DNA of 64,000 nt from Brevibacillus sp. JNUCC-41 (GCF_014844095.1 NZ_CP062163.1:4683501-4747500); one strand, 5' to 3'. Positions 17,761 to 27,551 are shown, counted from the stretch's first letter. Program-made: numbers and translations. The notes: generated by a model from the letters alone, not told the origin.

Positions 17761-17980
17761 TAATATACCCTCCATTTCAACACGATTTCATAGTTTCATT
17801 ATATTTTTCAAATCGACTTTTTTCATTAGACGTTTTGTATAGTTTTTTATTCAATATTTGCACATATTGTTTGTTTTTGATATTCCCATATTCATAGTAA
17901 TCTTGAAAGAAATTCAGGCTTTCAAAGCCGATGTATATTTCCTTAATTATTATCTCTTTGATCAGCTGACTTCACAGCCA

Positions 17981-18529
17981 TCATTTTATGATGGAATATA
18001 GCTTTAGGTCTTGATGCTTTCCCTTAACAAACATTCCTTTTCTTATGATTCCTTCAAAAGACATGCCAGACTTTTGCATGACTCGCTCTGAACCCAAATT
18101 TTCAACGAAGCACCGTGCTTGTATTCGAACTAGGTTCATATTTTCAAAGCCAAAGGCGATTATCTTTTGAGCTGCCTCCGTCATCAAGCCACTCACCCAA
18201 TATTCGGGTGCAAGCACATATCCGATTTCTGCACTATGATGATCAACCTGCCATGTAACAAAATCAATCGTACCAATCAACTTACCACTTTGCTTGTGTT
18301 CTATGCCCCATGGAGCAATTTTCTTATCCTCATAATTTTGTAGGATAAACCGGATAAAATCTTTTGTATCACTTAGGGAACGATGAGCTTCCCATGTGAC
18401 ATAACGGGAAACTTCACTGTTGGATGCATAAGCGAACATGTCTTCGGCATCATTCATGGTGACTTTCCTCATTACCAAGCGTTTTGATTCCATAGTAGGC
18501 AGCTGTCCATATATGTCTTTCACGTTCAT
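17981..18529 (-). CDS. GNAT family N-acetyltransferase (RimJ/RimL type)
   Basis: A 182-residue acetyltransferase. It begins with TMESKRLVMRKVTMNDAEDMF, then has the GxIGTIDF strand and IGYVLAPEYWVSGLMTEAAQ, which contains the acetyl-CoA-binding helix region. It ends with the FVENLGSERVMQKSGMSFEG pattern common in RimJ/L and YdaF-like enzymes. ATG 18529 follows TGGGGTG. The substrate is likely a protein N-terminus or a small amine; it cannot be told. Monocistronic. Confidence 0.8.
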   Translation of the reverse strand: MNVKDIYGQLPTMESKRLVMRKVTMNDAEDMFAYASNSEVSRYVTWEAHRSLSDTKDFIRFILQNYEDKKIAPWGIEHKQSGKLIGTIDFVTWQVDHHSAEIGYVLAPEYWVSGLMTEAAQKIIAFGFENMNLVRIQARCFVENLGSERVMQKSGMSFEGIIRKGMFVKGKHQDLKLYSIIK

Positions 18530-18660
18530 GAATACACCCCATTCCATTGATTACTAGTATTATAGCAAGCTTGTTAAGCACTCGCTGTCCCATTTAAAAT
18601 ATTATCGAAACTTACGAATGATTCGGAAAAGAATGATTCAGGGCGTGAAAACCCATAATA

Positions 18661-18807
18661 AACCAAAATTTGAATGAGTTCTTTTCTGGAAAAATCGGAC
18701 AGGAAACCTCAAAAATTGCCAAGTCCTTTGGGATGACAGTATTAGGAATGCATCATAAATCGGAAAAATTTGTAGATGAGATGTCCACAATTACAATTTG
18801 CGATTGA
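18661..18807 (+). pseudogene. Remnant of a D-isomer 2-hydroxyacid dehydrogenase
   Basis: In one plus frame the region reads GKIGQETSKIAKSFGMTVLG followed by MHHKSEKFVDEM and a stop at 18805. This matches the NAD-binding Rossmann segment (G-x-G-x-x-x) of 2-hydroxyacid dehydrogenases. The rest of the gene is missing and no start is present, so it is a decayed fragment. It lies in a 557-base spacer between the GNAT gene and the cold-shock gene, which explains the size of that gap. Confidence 0.6.
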
Positions 18808-18891
18808 TTAACTTGAATTCTTTTTTTCGAACATATTCCATGTTTCTGGGGTCAATGTAATGTCACGGCAATCACACCCAGGAGGAAAATC

Positions 18892-19008
18892 ATGGGTATC
18901 AAGAATTATTCATGGCCTGTGCACATAAATAATCTTCCATTGTTAGCTTGCAGACTCCGACATTATCTGTTATATTTAAAAAGAATTATTTTTGTTCGGG
19001 AAGATTGA
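18892..19008 (+). CDS. Possible 38-aa peptide
   Basis: ATG at 18892 follows CCAGGAGGAAAATC, a good ribosome site, and opens 38 codons starting MGIKNYSWPVHINNLPLL. The product is basic and moderately hydrophobic. It lies just after the decayed dehydrogenase fragment, so it may be chance or part of the same decay. No family recognised and no terminator follows. Confidence 0.25.
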   Translation: MGIKNYSWPVHINNLPLLACRLRHYLLYLKRIIFVRED

Positions 19009-19057
19009 TAAGTGAAAAACTTTTCGTCTAATGATTGAGCAAGGGTAGTAACACAAT

Positions 19058-19071
19058 GTGTGGATTCACAC
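19058..19071 (+). promoter_or_regulatory. Small hairpin abutting the csp ribosome site
   Basis: GTGTG-GATT-CACAC lies one base before AGGAGG (19073-19078) of the cold-shock gene. It sits in a leader where temperature-dependent structure is usual for this family. The regulatory role is inferred. Confidence 0.35.
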
Positions 19072-19086
19072 TAGGAGGCAACAACA

Positions 19087-19287
19087 ATGGAACAAGGTAA
19101 AGTAAAATGGTTTAACGCAGAAAAAGGATTTGGCTTCATCGAACGCGAAAACGGAGACGATGTATTCGTACATTTCTCAGCTATCCAAAGCGAAGGATTC
19201 AAATCATTAGACGAAGGTCAAGAAGTTACTTTTGAAGTTGAGCAAGGTCAACGTGGACCCCAAGCTACTAACGTTCAAAAAGCGTAA
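19087..19287 (+). CDS. Cold-shock protein, CspB/CspD type
   Basis: A 66-residue single OB-fold nucleic-acid chaperone. The RNP1 motif (KGFGFIE) and RNP2 motif (VFVHFSAI) are intact and the start [14 protein letters not shown] is typical. It binds single-stranded RNA and DNA and prevents unwanted structure in the cold. ATG follows AGGAGG at eight bases. Codon use is strongly biased to highly expressed forms (GAA, AAC, GGT), as expected. A GC-rich terminator follows. Which Bacillus paralog it corresponds to is not decided. Confidence 0.93.
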   Translation: MEQGKVKWFNAEKGFGFIERENGDDVFVHFSAIQSEGFKSLDEGQEVTFEVEQGQRGPQATNVQKA

Positions 19288-19305
19288 TTTTAAATACAAT
19301 ATATA

Positions 19306-19335
19306 ACGGACCCTACTTGTAGGGTCTGTTTTTTT
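19306..19335 (+). terminator. Terminator of the cold-shock gene
   Basis: Stem ACGGACCCT/AGGGTCTGT followed by seven or more T. Confidence 0.85.
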
Positions 19336-19351
19336 GATTGAAAAAGCAATC

Positions 19352-19380
19352 AAAAAAAACCCTATTCACATGGAATAGGG
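19352..19380 (-). terminator. Terminator of the enoyl-CoA hydratase gene
   Basis: Stem CCCTATTC/GAATAGGG with eight T on the minus strand, about 130 bases after the stop. Confidence 0.75.
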
Positions 19381-19506
19381 AACATGAAACAAGTTTAGTA
19401 AATGGTAAACTCAGTATAACACACTAGGAATAGAAACCCTAATTTATCCGAAAAGTAAAAATTATCACGCACTTACGAAGCCCTGGATTCCCTGATATTA
19501 CCCCAT

Positions 19507-20361
19507 TCATTTCTTCTCCACTTCATAGGTTCGGTCCGTTCCCCATGGATAAAACGGTGGCATATCAGTGCTGCTTTTCATTTTGAAATCGGCTTTCCTT
19601 TTTTCGAGAAAAGCTTCGATTCCTTCTAGTGCATCAGCTTGTTTTCCGGTCCAATGAATCATTTTCGATTCTATTTTGTGTGATTCAACCGGATGGTTAG
19701 CACCGAGCATTGACCACATTAACTGCCGGGATAGCGTCACAGAGACGGAAGATGTATTTTCCGCAATGTCTGTCGCAATCTCCATTGCTGCAGACATCAA
19801 TTCGTCTGGCTCGACAATCTTGTTTACCAGCCTTCCCTCATATGCTTCACTGGCCGTAATCATCCTGCCGGTAAAAATCCATTCGGAAGCTTTGCCCATT
19901 CCGACAAGTCTAGGCAAGAACCAACCGCTGCATGCCTCCATCGTTATCCCCCGCCTTGCAAATACAAAACCCATCTTTGCATCTGTTGAAGCGATTCTAA
20001 TGTCCATGGGCAAAGTCATTGTTATCCCAATCCCGACTGCCGCTCCATTAATGGCTGCTATCATAGGTTTCTTCATCTCAAAAATCCGTAATGACAACAT
20101 TCCCCCTGCATCGCGATATTCAACCAAAGGAGTGTGATCCATAAAGGTTTCTGCACCTTTTTCCAAATCCATCCCAGCACAAAAAGCATCTCCAGCGCCA
20201 GTTAATATGACGGCTCGTACGTCATCATTTTCATCCGCTTCATTAAAAGCGTGAATCATCTCTTCACACATTTTTTCATTGAAAGCATTCATTCTCTCTG
20301 GACGATTAAGAGTAACAATCATGACACGATCGACGATTTCACTAGTTATCGTGGAATACAC
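19507..20361 (-). CDS. Enoyl-CoA hydratase/isomerase family protein
   Basis: A 284-residue crotonase-fold protein. The oxyanion-hole segments are AFCAGMDLEKG and the AAINGAAVGIGITMTLPMDI block. The catalytic region reads FARRGITMEACSGWFLPRLVG and has Glu in the usual place. GTG 20361 is preferred since AAGGAGGG is seven bases upstream. The C-terminus (PPFYPWGTDRTYEVEKK) extends slightly beyond the standard fold. It stands alone, so the acyl-CoA substrate is not indicated. Confidence 0.8.
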   Translation of the reverse strand: MYSTITSEIVDRVMIVTLNRPERMNAFNEKMCEEMIHAFNEADENDDVRAVILTGAGDAFCAGMDLEKGAETFMDHTPLVEYRDAGGMLSLRIFEMKKPMIAAINGAAVGIGITMTLPMDIRIASTDAKMGFVFARRGITMEACSGWFLPRLVGMGKASEWIFTGRMITASEAYEGRLVNKIVEPDELMSAAMEIATDIAENTSSVSVTLSRQLMWSMLGANHPVESHKIESKMIHWTGKQADALEGIEAFLEKRKADFKMKSSTDMPPFYPWGTDRTYEVEKK

Positions 20362-20530
20362 TAACAATCCCTCCTTCTCTCACAAATTGAAACATTCAAC
20401 AGAATTTTATATTTACATATAATTACATTTTATATGTTTTATTTTCAGATTCCTAGTTTTTTATTTTGACATGCTGATAAATAATTTGATAATTGTTTCC
20501 ATTCCAAAAATATTTTACATAAATGTGTAA

Positions 20531-20563
20531 AAAAAGACCAGTCGCAAATGCAACTGGTTTTTT
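20531..20563 (-). terminator. Terminator of the opp operon
   Basis: Stem ACCAGT/ACTGGT extended by GCA/TGC, T-runs on both sides. Confidence 0.8.
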
Positions 20564-20566
20564 TGT

Positions 20567-21559
20567 TTACCAATATAAATGACAAGCGACGAAATGCCCT
20601 GGTTTTTGTTCTTTCCATTCAGGTACAGCACTTGAGCATATCTCCATCGCCTTAGGGCAGCGCGTCCGAAATACACAGCCGCTCGGCGGATTGATCGGAC
20701 TTGGTACATCGCCTTTAAGGACGATCCTTTCCCGTTTAATAGTCGGGTCTGGTATCGGTACTGCGGATAGCAAGGCCTGTGTGTATGGATGTAGCGGATC
20801 TTTCGTTAAAGAATCACTATCCGAAAGTTCCATCATTCTTCCAAGGTACATGACTAAAATGCGATCTGAAATATACTTGACCATCGATAAATCATGCGCG
20901 ATGAATAAATAAGTCAATCCCATTTCTTTTTGCAGTTCTTTTAATAAGTTGACCACTTGGGCCTGTATCGAAACATCCAAGGCAGAGATTGGTTCATCAC
21001 AAACGATGAATTTAGGATTTAAAGCCAAGGCCCTTGCAATTCCAATACGCTGGCGTTGTCCGCCACTGAATTCATGCGGAAAACGAGTGATATGCTCCGG
21101 ACTTAAACCAACCAGCTTTAACAGGTCTTCCACCCGTTTTCTTCGCTCTTTACCTTTTGATATCCCATGAATGGCAAGTGGTTCCCCAATCAATTCCTCC
21201 ACCTTCATCCTTGGGTTCAAGGATGCGTAAGGATCTTGGAAAATCATTTGTATTTCACGGCGGATATGTGACATTTCCCCAGGTTTGTAATCGAAAATAT
21301 TTTTCCCCTGAAAAAGAACTTCTCCATCTGTCGGTTCATATAATCGAGTGATTGTACGACCTGCAGTCGACTTACCGCAACCGCTTTCCCCAACAAGACC
21401 GACAGTTTCCCCTGGATAGATTTTGAGATCCAAACCGTCTACTGCTTTAAGCGATTGAGAACCGATTGGAAAATGCTTTTTCAGATTCTTTATTTCAACA
21501 AGAGGAGAATTTTCGTTGTATGTCTTTTCTTTTACAGCCTTATTTTTCAGTGAAACCAT
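20567..21559 (-). CDS. oppF: Oligopeptide ABC transporter ATP-binding protein OppF
   Basis: A 330-residue ATPase with Walker [24 protein letters not shown], signature [15 protein letters not shown] and Walker [15 protein letters not shown]. The C-terminal oligo_HPY domain ends in [18 protein letters not shown], where the cysteines are typical of an iron-sulfur site in this group. It pairs with OppD to drive peptide import. ATG 21559 follows GGAGGAG; the frame overlaps the oppD end slightly upstream. Last gene of the operon. Confidence 0.9.
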   Translation of the reverse strand: MVSLKNKAVKEKTYNENSPLVEIKNLKKHFPIGSQSLKAVDGLDLKIYPGETVGLVGESGCGKSTAGRTITRLYEPTDGEVLFQGKNIFDYKPGEMSHIRREIQMIFQDPYASLNPRMKVEELIGEPLAIHGISKGKERRKRVEDLLKLVGLSPEHITRFPHEFSGGQRQRIGIARALALNPKFIVCDEPISALDVSIQAQVVNLLKELQKEMGLTYLFIAHDLSMVKYISDRILVMYLGRMMELSDSDSLTKDPLHPYTQALLSAVPIPDPTIKRERIVLKGDVPSPINPPSGCVFRTRCPKAMEICSSAVPEWKEQKPGHFVACHLYW

Positions 21560-21572
21560 TGGTTCTCCTCCT

Positions 21573-22586
21573 TTACACATTAGTCGGTGCTTGTACTTGT
21601 GCTGCCTTTGCCATCGGGTGGTGCAGCCAGCATGCGGCTGTCTGACCTTCTTCCACTACTTCAAGCTCCGGATCATGGTCTTTGCACACTTTCATTGCTG
21701 ATTCACATCTTGGGTAAAATGGGCATCCTTTTGGCGGATCCAATAAATCCGGTGGTGATCCGATAATCGGAACCAACGGAGCCGTTTTTTCCATATCGAG
21801 CCTTGGCACCGTTTTAAGCAGACCTCTTGTATAAGGATGCTGCGGGTTTGAAAATATAGCCTCTACCGTACCCGTCTCCACAACCTTGCCTGCATACATG
21901 ACGACTACCCGTTCACAAGTTTCCGCAACCACACCTAAATCATGAGTGATTAAAATGATGGAAGTATCCATTCTTCGTTGGATATCTTTCATCAGCTCCA
22001 AAATTTGCGCTTGTATCGTTACATCCAATGCTGTTGTAGGTTCATCGGCAATCAGTAATTTCGGTTCACAAGCAAGGGCCATCGCAATCATTGCCCTTTG
22101 GCGCATACCACCTGAAAACTCATGCGGATATTGCTGCATCCTTTTTTCCGGCTGAGGTATACCTACCAGTTTGAGCGTTTCCAACGCCCGTTCATATGCA
22201 TCATTTCGGGGCATGTTTTTATTATGCTTTAAAATACCTTCCATGATCTGGCTGCCGATTTTTGTCGTTGGATTGAGCGAAGTCATCGGATCTTGGAAAA
22301 TCATGCTGATTTCATTCCCGCGAATCCTCTGCATTTCCTTTTCACTCATTTTAAGAAGGTCTTTACCGCCAAAGTTTATCGACCCTTTTCCATACTCTGC
22401 CGGGGGTGTTTCCAATAATCTCATGATAGATTTCGCTGTAACACTTTTGCCGCATCCGGACTCCCCAACAATCGCAACGGCTTCCCCCTTTTTCACGCCA
22501 AAGTTCACACCGCGAACCGCTTGCACTTTACCTGCATAAGTATGGAAGGTGATTTGTAAATCGTTGACTTCTAATAGGTTCTCCAT
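21573..22586 (-). CDS. oppD: Oligopeptide ABC transporter ATP-binding protein OppD
   Basis: A 337-residue ATPase with Walker [23 protein letters not shown], signature [15 protein letters not shown], Walker [15 protein letters not shown] and switch ITHDLG. The C-terminal extension carries [18 protein letters not shown], a Cys-rich motif shared with OppF. Two ATGs are adjacent; the second (22586) has the better distance from AGGAGGG. Motor partner of OppF. Confidence 0.9.
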   Translation of the reverse strand: MENLLEVNDLQITFHTYAGKVQAVRGVNFGVKKGEAVAIVGESGCGKSVTAKSIMRLLETPPAEYGKGSINFGGKDLLKMSEKEMQRIRGNEISMIFQDPMTSLNPTTKIGSQIMEGILKHNKNMPRNDAYERALETLKLVGIPQPEKRMQQYPHEFSGGMRQRAMIAMALACEPKLLIADEPTTALDVTIQAQILELMKDIQRRMDTSIILITHDLGVVAETCERVVVMYAGKVVETGTVEAIFSNPQHPYTRGLLKTVPRLDMEKTAPLVPIIGSPPDLLDPPKGCPFYPRCESAMKVCKDHDPELEVVEEGQTAACWLHHPMAKAAQVQAPTNV

Positions 22587-22635
22587 CATCGTCCCTCCTA
22601 TTCTAGTAATATCAAATCATTATGTTAGGACTCAT

Positions 22636-23565
22636 TTATTTCCGTAGTTTTGGATCTAAGGCATCCTGCAATCCGTCACCAACCACATTGAACGCGAACA
22701 TCGTTAAGGAAATCAATATTGCAGGAATTAAAAGTTGATAGAAATTCCCTACCAGAATGCTTCCCAGTGCATCACTTGTCAATGTTCCCCAGCTTGCCTG
22801 AGGTGCCGGAACTCCCAATCCCAAAAAGCTAAGTGTAGCTTCGGCAAAAATGGCAGTAGGTACAGTCAGCGTTAAATTGACAAGGATCGGTCCCATTGTA
22901 TTTGGAATCATGTGTTTTCTTAAAGTCCAGCTCGTATTGGCTCCAGAGATTGTTGCAGCATGGATATATTCATTCTCTTTCAGTTGTAAAACTTGTCCAC
23001 GTACAAGTCGCGCCATCGGAATCCACCCCGTAATCGACATCGCAATGATGATCGGCAGAATACCAGGTTTTAATACGACCATCATTAAGATAACCATCAA
23101 TAGGTATGGAATCGCATAGATCACCTCAGCGAAACGCATCATGATATTATCCGTGCGTCCACCGCGAATGGCAGAAATCCCGCCATAAAGGACACCAATT
23201 AAAAAGTCGATCAGCGCTGCCATCAATCCAATGAACAAGGATATCCTTGCACCGTACCAAGCTCGCGTAAATAGATCCCTTCCTGATGAATCCGTTCCAA
23301 ACCAATGTTCGCTATTTGGGCTAAGATTCTTTTTCTCGAAATCTTGTCCATAATAAGTATATCCGTTAATATACGGACCAAAAATCGCCATCAAGACCAA
23401 GAGGATTATTAGAATAAACCCCGTCATCGCCAGCTTATTTTCCTTAAATCGACGCCAGACGTCAGACCAATATGAAACTGTAGGTCTTGCTATTTTTTCA
23501 GCTTCCTTAAAGTTGCCTTCGGCGGGTTGGAACATATCTTCGGTTAAATGCACTTTTTCTGCCAT
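22636..23565 (-). CDS. oppC: Oligopeptide ABC transporter permease OppC
   Basis: A 309-residue permease. It has a soluble N-terminus (1-40), six hydrophobic spans, the HWFGTDSSGRDLFTR motif typical of DppC/OppC and the EAA loop (EYIHAATISGANTSWTLRKH). The start overlaps the oppB stop by TAATG, indicating coupled translation. The ribosome site GGGGGAG lies inside the end of oppB. Confidence 0.9.
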   Translation of the reverse strand: MAEKVHLTEDMFQPAEGNFKEAEKIARPTVSYWSDVWRRFKENKLAMTGFILIILLVLMAIFGPYINGYTYYGQDFEKKNLSPNSEHWFGTDSSGRDLFTRAWYGARISLFIGLMAALIDFLIGVLYGGISAIRGGRTDNIMMRFAEVIYAIPYLLMVILMMVVLKPGILPIIIAMSITGWIPMARLVRGQVLQLKENEYIHAATISGANTSWTLRKHMIPNTMGPILVNLTLTVPTAIFAEATLSFLGLGVPAPQASWGTLTSDALGSILVGNFYQLLIPAILISLTMFAFNVVGDGLQDALDPKLRK

Positions 23566-24494
23566 TATTTCTTCTCCCCCGTCACTTTAATTCTAGGATC
23601 AATCAACGTATAGGCTATATCAACGATGAATATCAATAGGATAAGCACCGCACTATACACAATTGTGGAACCAAGAATGACCGGGTAGTCCCTGTTGGAT
23701 ATTCCCTTTACGAACATATCTCCCATGCCCGGAATACCAAAAATACGTTCAATGATGAAGCTTCCTGTCACGATATTAGCCGTAAGGATGCCCAGAATCG
23801 TGATAATCGGCAATAACGCATTCCGAATCGCATGTTTGATTATGACACCGCTCCGTTTCAGTCCTTTGGCTTTTGCTGTCAAAATGTAATCCTGACCCAT
23901 TACTTCAAGCATGCTTGTCCGCATCAGTCTCGCGATGAAAGCAAGCGGCATCATCGAAAGGGCAATGGATGGTAAAATGGTATGCTGCCATGTCGCCCAT
24001 GTAGCAACAGGGAATATATTCCATTTAATTGCGAAATAATTAATTAAAATAGTCGCCAGGATAAAGTTAGGAACGGAAATCCCTACGATGGCAATGATCA
24101 TTGATAAATAGTCGGGCCATTTATTTCTTTTCAGTGATGCCACGACACCCAAAATGAGGCCAAAGAAGATGGCAATCACCAAAGCTTGTGCCCCTAAGTG
24201 CAATGACACTGGAAACCCCTTCAAAATGTAATCATTCACGGAAATGGAAGAAGATTTCAATGAAGGACCAAAATCAAATTGAACGACTTCCAATAAATAA
24301 TTCCCATATTGGGTCAACAACGGCTTGTCCAATCCATAGTGGACTTGAAGGTTTTCATAAACAGCAGGAGGCATGGCTCCTTCTTTTGCAAATGGATTTC
24401 CCGGAATCGTATGCATTATGATGAACGTTAATGTAATAACAGCCCATAAAGTAATAATCGCCCATTTAAAACGGTTTAATGTATATCTCAACAT
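23565..24494 (-). CDS. oppB: Oligopeptide ABC transporter permease OppB
   Basis: A 309-residue permease beginning MLRYTLNRFKWAI. It has the MHTIPGNPFAKEG segment after span 1 and the EAA loop near DYILTAKAKGLKRSGVIIKH. The open frame extends 86 codons upstream, but ATG 24494 follows GGGGTGAT and matches the family start, while the extension runs through the intercistronic hairpin. Forms the channel with OppC. Confidence 0.9.
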   Translation of the reverse strand: MLRYTLNRFKWAIITLWAVITLTFIIMHTIPGNPFAKEGAMPPAVYENLQVHYGLDKPLLTQYGNYLLEVVQFDFGPSLKSSSISVNDYILKGFPVSLHLGAQALVIAIFFGLILGVVASLKRNKWPDYLSMIIAIVGISVPNFILATILINYFAIKWNIFPVATWATWQHTILPSIALSMMPLAFIARLMRTSMLEVMGQDYILTAKAKGLKRSGVIIKHAIRNALLPIITILGILTANIVTGSFIIERIFGIPGMGDMFVKGISNRDYPVILGSTIVYSAVLILLIFIVDIAYTLIDPRIKVTGEKK

Positions 24495-24573
24495 GGTAAT
24501 CACCCCAATCATCGATTTTCTAAGAAGTTGAAAACGGAAATGAATGCATGAAATATTCAAATTCGCAATTGAA

Positions 24574-24610
24574 AAATGGGGTATGTCCTTAATCGGACAT
24601 ACCTCCCATT
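24574..24610 (-). promoter_or_regulatory. Intercistronic hairpin between oppA and oppB
   Basis: Strong stem GGTATGTCC/GGACATACC, extended by AATGGG/CCCATT with a bulge, 18 bases after the oppA stop and with only a short T-rich tail. It likely stabilises the oppA message or partially terminates, giving more binding protein than permease. Confidence 0.65.
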
Positions 24611-24627
24611 TCACTATTATCCTTCTA

Positions 24628-26262
24628 TTATTTTTTATCCGCGTAAATAAAGTTCGGATAAGCGTTAATTGGAGCAAAAACTCCAGTAACATTCGATTTA
24701 ACCATATATGGTTTTGTATAGAAGTAAACCGGAAGGATCGGCATTTCGTCAATCATGACTTTCTCTGCTTTATGCAAAGCAGCCATGCGTTCTTTTGGAT
24801 CCATTGTAGATTTTGCTTCTTTTAATAAATTATCATATTCTTTGTTTGACCAACCTGCATCATTATAGGCGCCGTCCGTTTCCCAAAGCATGAATGTCAT
24901 AGGGTCAACATAGTCACCAACCCATCCTGCACGGGAAATTTCAAAGTCACCAGCTTTTTCACGGTCAAGCTTAACTTGGAATTCTGCATTTTCAAGTGTC
25001 ACTTCAACACCCAGGTTATCACGCCACATTCCTTGAACCGCTTCAGCAATTTTCTTGTGTGAATCTAAAGTGTTATACAAAATTGAAAACTCAGGTAATT
25101 CTTTCATGCCTTCTTCAGCAAGTCCTTCTTTTAACAATTTCTTAGCTTCGGTAACATCTTCCTTAAATAGGTTACCTGTATTTTCCTGGAAATCTCCAGA
25201 TGCATCAGGAATACCCGGAGGGACTACGCCGAAAGCAGGCTTTTGTCCGCCTTGAGCAACATTTTCGGTGATTTTTTGACGCTCGATAGCCATCGAAAGC
25301 GCTTTCCTTACTTTAGCATTATTGAAAGGTTTCACTTCTGTATTAAAGTTGTAATAGTAAACGGCAAGTTCTTTGCCCATTTTGAATTCTTTATCATCAG
25401 AATTGACCATTTGACCTTGAATATCCACTGGCAGTGGATAAGCGATGTCCAATTCGCCACTCTGATACATTTGCCATGCTGTATTTTCATCTTCAATTAG
25501 AGCAAAGTTAACTGCATCCAATTTGATTTTATCTTTATCGTAGTAATTTTCATTCTTTTCGATTTTCAGGCTTTCTTTATGTTTCCATTCCGTTAATTTG
25601 AACGGACCGTTCGAAACGTGTGTTTTTGCATCCAAAGCCCATTTTGGATTTTCTTCCTGCACCTTTTTATTGATTGGATAGAAAGTATAGAAAGAAGTCA
25701 AGTCAAGGAAGTATGGTGTAGGCTGTTCCAAAGTGACCACTAACGTATGTTCGTCTGTCGCTTTAACTCCTACGTCCTCTTCCTTCCCTTTCTTACTGTT
25801 GTATGCTTCCCCGCCTTTAAGATAATAAAGTTGGTAAGCATAATCAGCAGCTGTTTCCGGTTTCAAAGCATATTTCCAAGCATATTCGAAGTCAGTCGCT
25901 GTAAGCGGATCTCCATTTGACCATTTCAAACCATCTTTCAATTTGAATGTCCAAGTTAATCCATCTTCACTGATTTCCCATGATTCCGCAGAACCAGGAA
26001 CGATTTTGCCCTCTTCTGTTTTCTTCGTCAGTCCCTCAAACGTATGTTCAAGGATCCATGATTCATGAGTACCTTGTGCATTGGCAGGGTGAAGCGAACC
26101 AGGTTCACTTGAGTTGTTTACGTTTAATACTTTTGGTCCGGATGATTCACCCGAGCCGCCTTCCTTTTCATTCGAAGTTTCCTTCGAACCGCCGTTGCAT
26201 GCAGCAAGCATTAGCATGATGGCCATAAGAAGAGCAAGCACTGAAAATTTAGACTTTTTCAA
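24628..26262 (-). CDS. oppA: Oligopeptide-binding lipoprotein OppA
   Basis: A 544-residue SBP_bac_5 lipoprotein with a lipobox (LMLAAC) at about residues 17-22 and a Gly/Ser/Glu linker. It contains EPGSLHPANAQGTHESWILE, the family motif TATDFEYAWKYALKPET and VSNGPFKLTEWKH. The start is TTG at 26262 behind AGGGGGA; no ATG is better placed. It captures extracellular oligopeptides for OppBCDF. In Bacilli this system also imports signalling peptides, relevant to the RRNPP-type regulator at 30668. First gene of the operon. Confidence 0.9.
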   Translation of the reverse strand: MKKSKFSVLALLMAIMLMLAACNGGSKETSNEKEGGSGESSGPKVLNVNNSSEPGSLHPANAQGTHESWILEHTFEGLTKKTEEGKIVPGSAESWEISEDGLTWTFKLKDGLKWSNGDPLTATDFEYAWKYALKPETAADYAYQLYYLKGGEAYNSKKGKEEDVGVKATDEHTLVVTLEQPTPYFLDLTSFYTFYPINKKVQEENPKWALDAKTHVSNGPFKLTEWKHKESLKIEKNENYYDKDKIKLDAVNFALIEDENTAWQMYQSGELDIAYPLPVDIQGQMVNSDDKEFKMGKELAVYYYNFNTEVKPFNNAKVRKALSMAIERQKITENVAQGGQKPAFGVVPPGIPDASGDFQENTGNLFKEDVTEAKKLLKEGLAEEGMKELPEFSILYNTLDSHKKIAEAVQGMWRDNLGVEVTLENAEFQVKLDREKAGDFEISRAGWVGDYVDPMTFMLWETDGAYNDAGWSNKEYDNLLKEAKSTMDPKERMAALHKAEKVMIDEMPILPVYFYTKPYMVKSNVTGVFAPINAYPNFIYADKK

Positions 26263-26964
26263 AAAATATTCCCCCTATCTTTATTCTTTCTTAGAATATT
26301 CCCATTTAAGAGATTATCCTTCTAGCACCTATTAATCTTCCGTATAGTACATATAATGTCCGCGAGGAAAGTAAGAAGCATTCATGGCAGGGATCCCACC
26401 AAAACAACTAGCGAACCGTTTGCATAAATCCATATTTCTCCCTAATAAAGCATTAATGCAGTTTACTAGTGAAAAAATCAGCCTCTTTTCAACCTCGCCA
26501 AGGGTACTATACCTCGAATTAAAGATGTTGAATTTTAAGTATATTACGAATAAATCAAAAAATCAATAAACCGATGAGTACTTTTTCACAAGATAGTATT
26601 TATTTGCTAATCAATTCGATCTAGATACTAGGTAAAAAGGAATAATTACCTTTTTAATGTAAAATGACTCCCGACTTGCAGTGTTTTTTCAAACACATTT
26701 ATACCAGTATTCATATAAGTTCGCTCACCCACTTTTTTCTAAATATTCTAATAATTCAAGCCAGGTCGGTTGCTAAGGCCACGTTCCTAGCAAACCATTT
26801 ACTAACAAACATTAAACTTTAGTAGAATAACATTTTTTCTCCATATAATATTCAGGTCTTTTCAATTACCCCCCAAATAATGGATAATAACTATGTAGGA
26901 ATAGTGATATTCCTTCAATTCCTCACCTTAAGTAAGCGTCAAATCCAATGATAATGACCCTTCT
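26263..26964. other. Long intergenic stretch and opp leader
   Basis: About 700 bases without a supported gene. A good promoter lies at 26538-26566, giving a leader of roughly 270 bases before oppA. A partial CodY-like match (TTCTTAGAATATT, near 26288) was seen but is weak. The part from 26570 to 26964 is AT-rich with no recognised element. Confidence 0.5.
26538..26566 (-). promoter_or_regulatory. Sigma-A promoter of oppABCDF
   Basis: On the minus strand TTGATT (26561-26566), a 17-base spacer and TATACT (26538-26543). It is the best promoter match upstream of oppA, about 270 bases before its start. Confidence 0.6.
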
Positions 26965-27399
26965 TCATTTATGATTAAATAAATATAATGACACGAAAAG
27001 CAAACAAATGCCTGTCACCTTTTTCACATCCAATGGGATCCGTACGCCTCCAAATAAACCGAAATGGTCAATGACTGCCCCAATCAGTATCTGGCCTGCG
27101 ATAACCCCGGCCAATGCTGGTGCCACTCCAATCTGAGGGACGACCAATACCATCACAATGACATAAATAGCCCCTAAGAGTCCGCCTATCAATTGCCATT
27201 TTGGAACAGACGCGATGGCAGATATGTTTCCATTTCCCGCGAACAAAACAATAAATAATAAAGCGAGTGTCCCGATTCCAAAAGATATGAAAGAGGCTTC
27301 AATAACTCCCACTTTTTTCCCTAGCCCACCATTGATTTGACCTTGTATGGCAATGGTGATTCCGCCTAGGACCGCAAGCAAAGGAAATAATATCTTCAC
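26965..27399 (-). CDS. YdcZ-type DMT family membrane protein (DUF606)
   Basis: A 144-residue protein with about five hydrophobic spans. QGQINGGLGKKVGVIEASFISF near the N-terminus and GVAPALAGVIAGQILIGAVIDHFG are hallmarks of the YdcZ/DUF606 group of small drug/metabolite transporters. GTG 27399 is chosen because AAAAGGAG precedes it by about ten bases, whereas an upstream ATG (27426) has no ribosome site. The single-gene arrangement differs from family members encoded as pairs. Substrate unknown. Confidence 0.75.
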   Translation of the reverse strand: MKILFPLLAVLGGITIAIQGQINGGLGKKVGVIEASFISFGIGTLALLFIVLFAGNGNISAIASVPKWQLIGGLLGAIYVIVMVLVVPQIGVAPALAGVIAGQILIGAVIDHFGLFGGVRIPLDVKKVTGICLLFVSLYLFNHK

Positions 27400-27530
27400 A
27401 ATGATTTTGCTCCTTTTTATGTCCATCCGGACTGATTAATGAATCCTTATTCTAATTTTAACATGAAAAATATGTATATTGTCCTTTAGTGATATAAATT
27501 GATCCTAACGGGAGAGAAATCCCACAAATA

Positions 27531-27551
27531 AAAACTGGCCCTATTGGCCAG
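27531..27551 (-). terminator. Terminator of the GNAT gene
   Basis: Stem CTGGCC/GGCCAG followed by five T on the minus strand. Confidence 0.75.

Noticed and set aside
24495..24752. An 86-residue N-terminal extension of OppB
   Set aside because: It runs through the intercistronic hairpin into oppA and lacks a ribosome site; ATG 24494 fits the family start.
26280..26296. CodY-like box before oppA
   Set aside because: About 10 of 15 positions match, too weak in AT-rich sequence.
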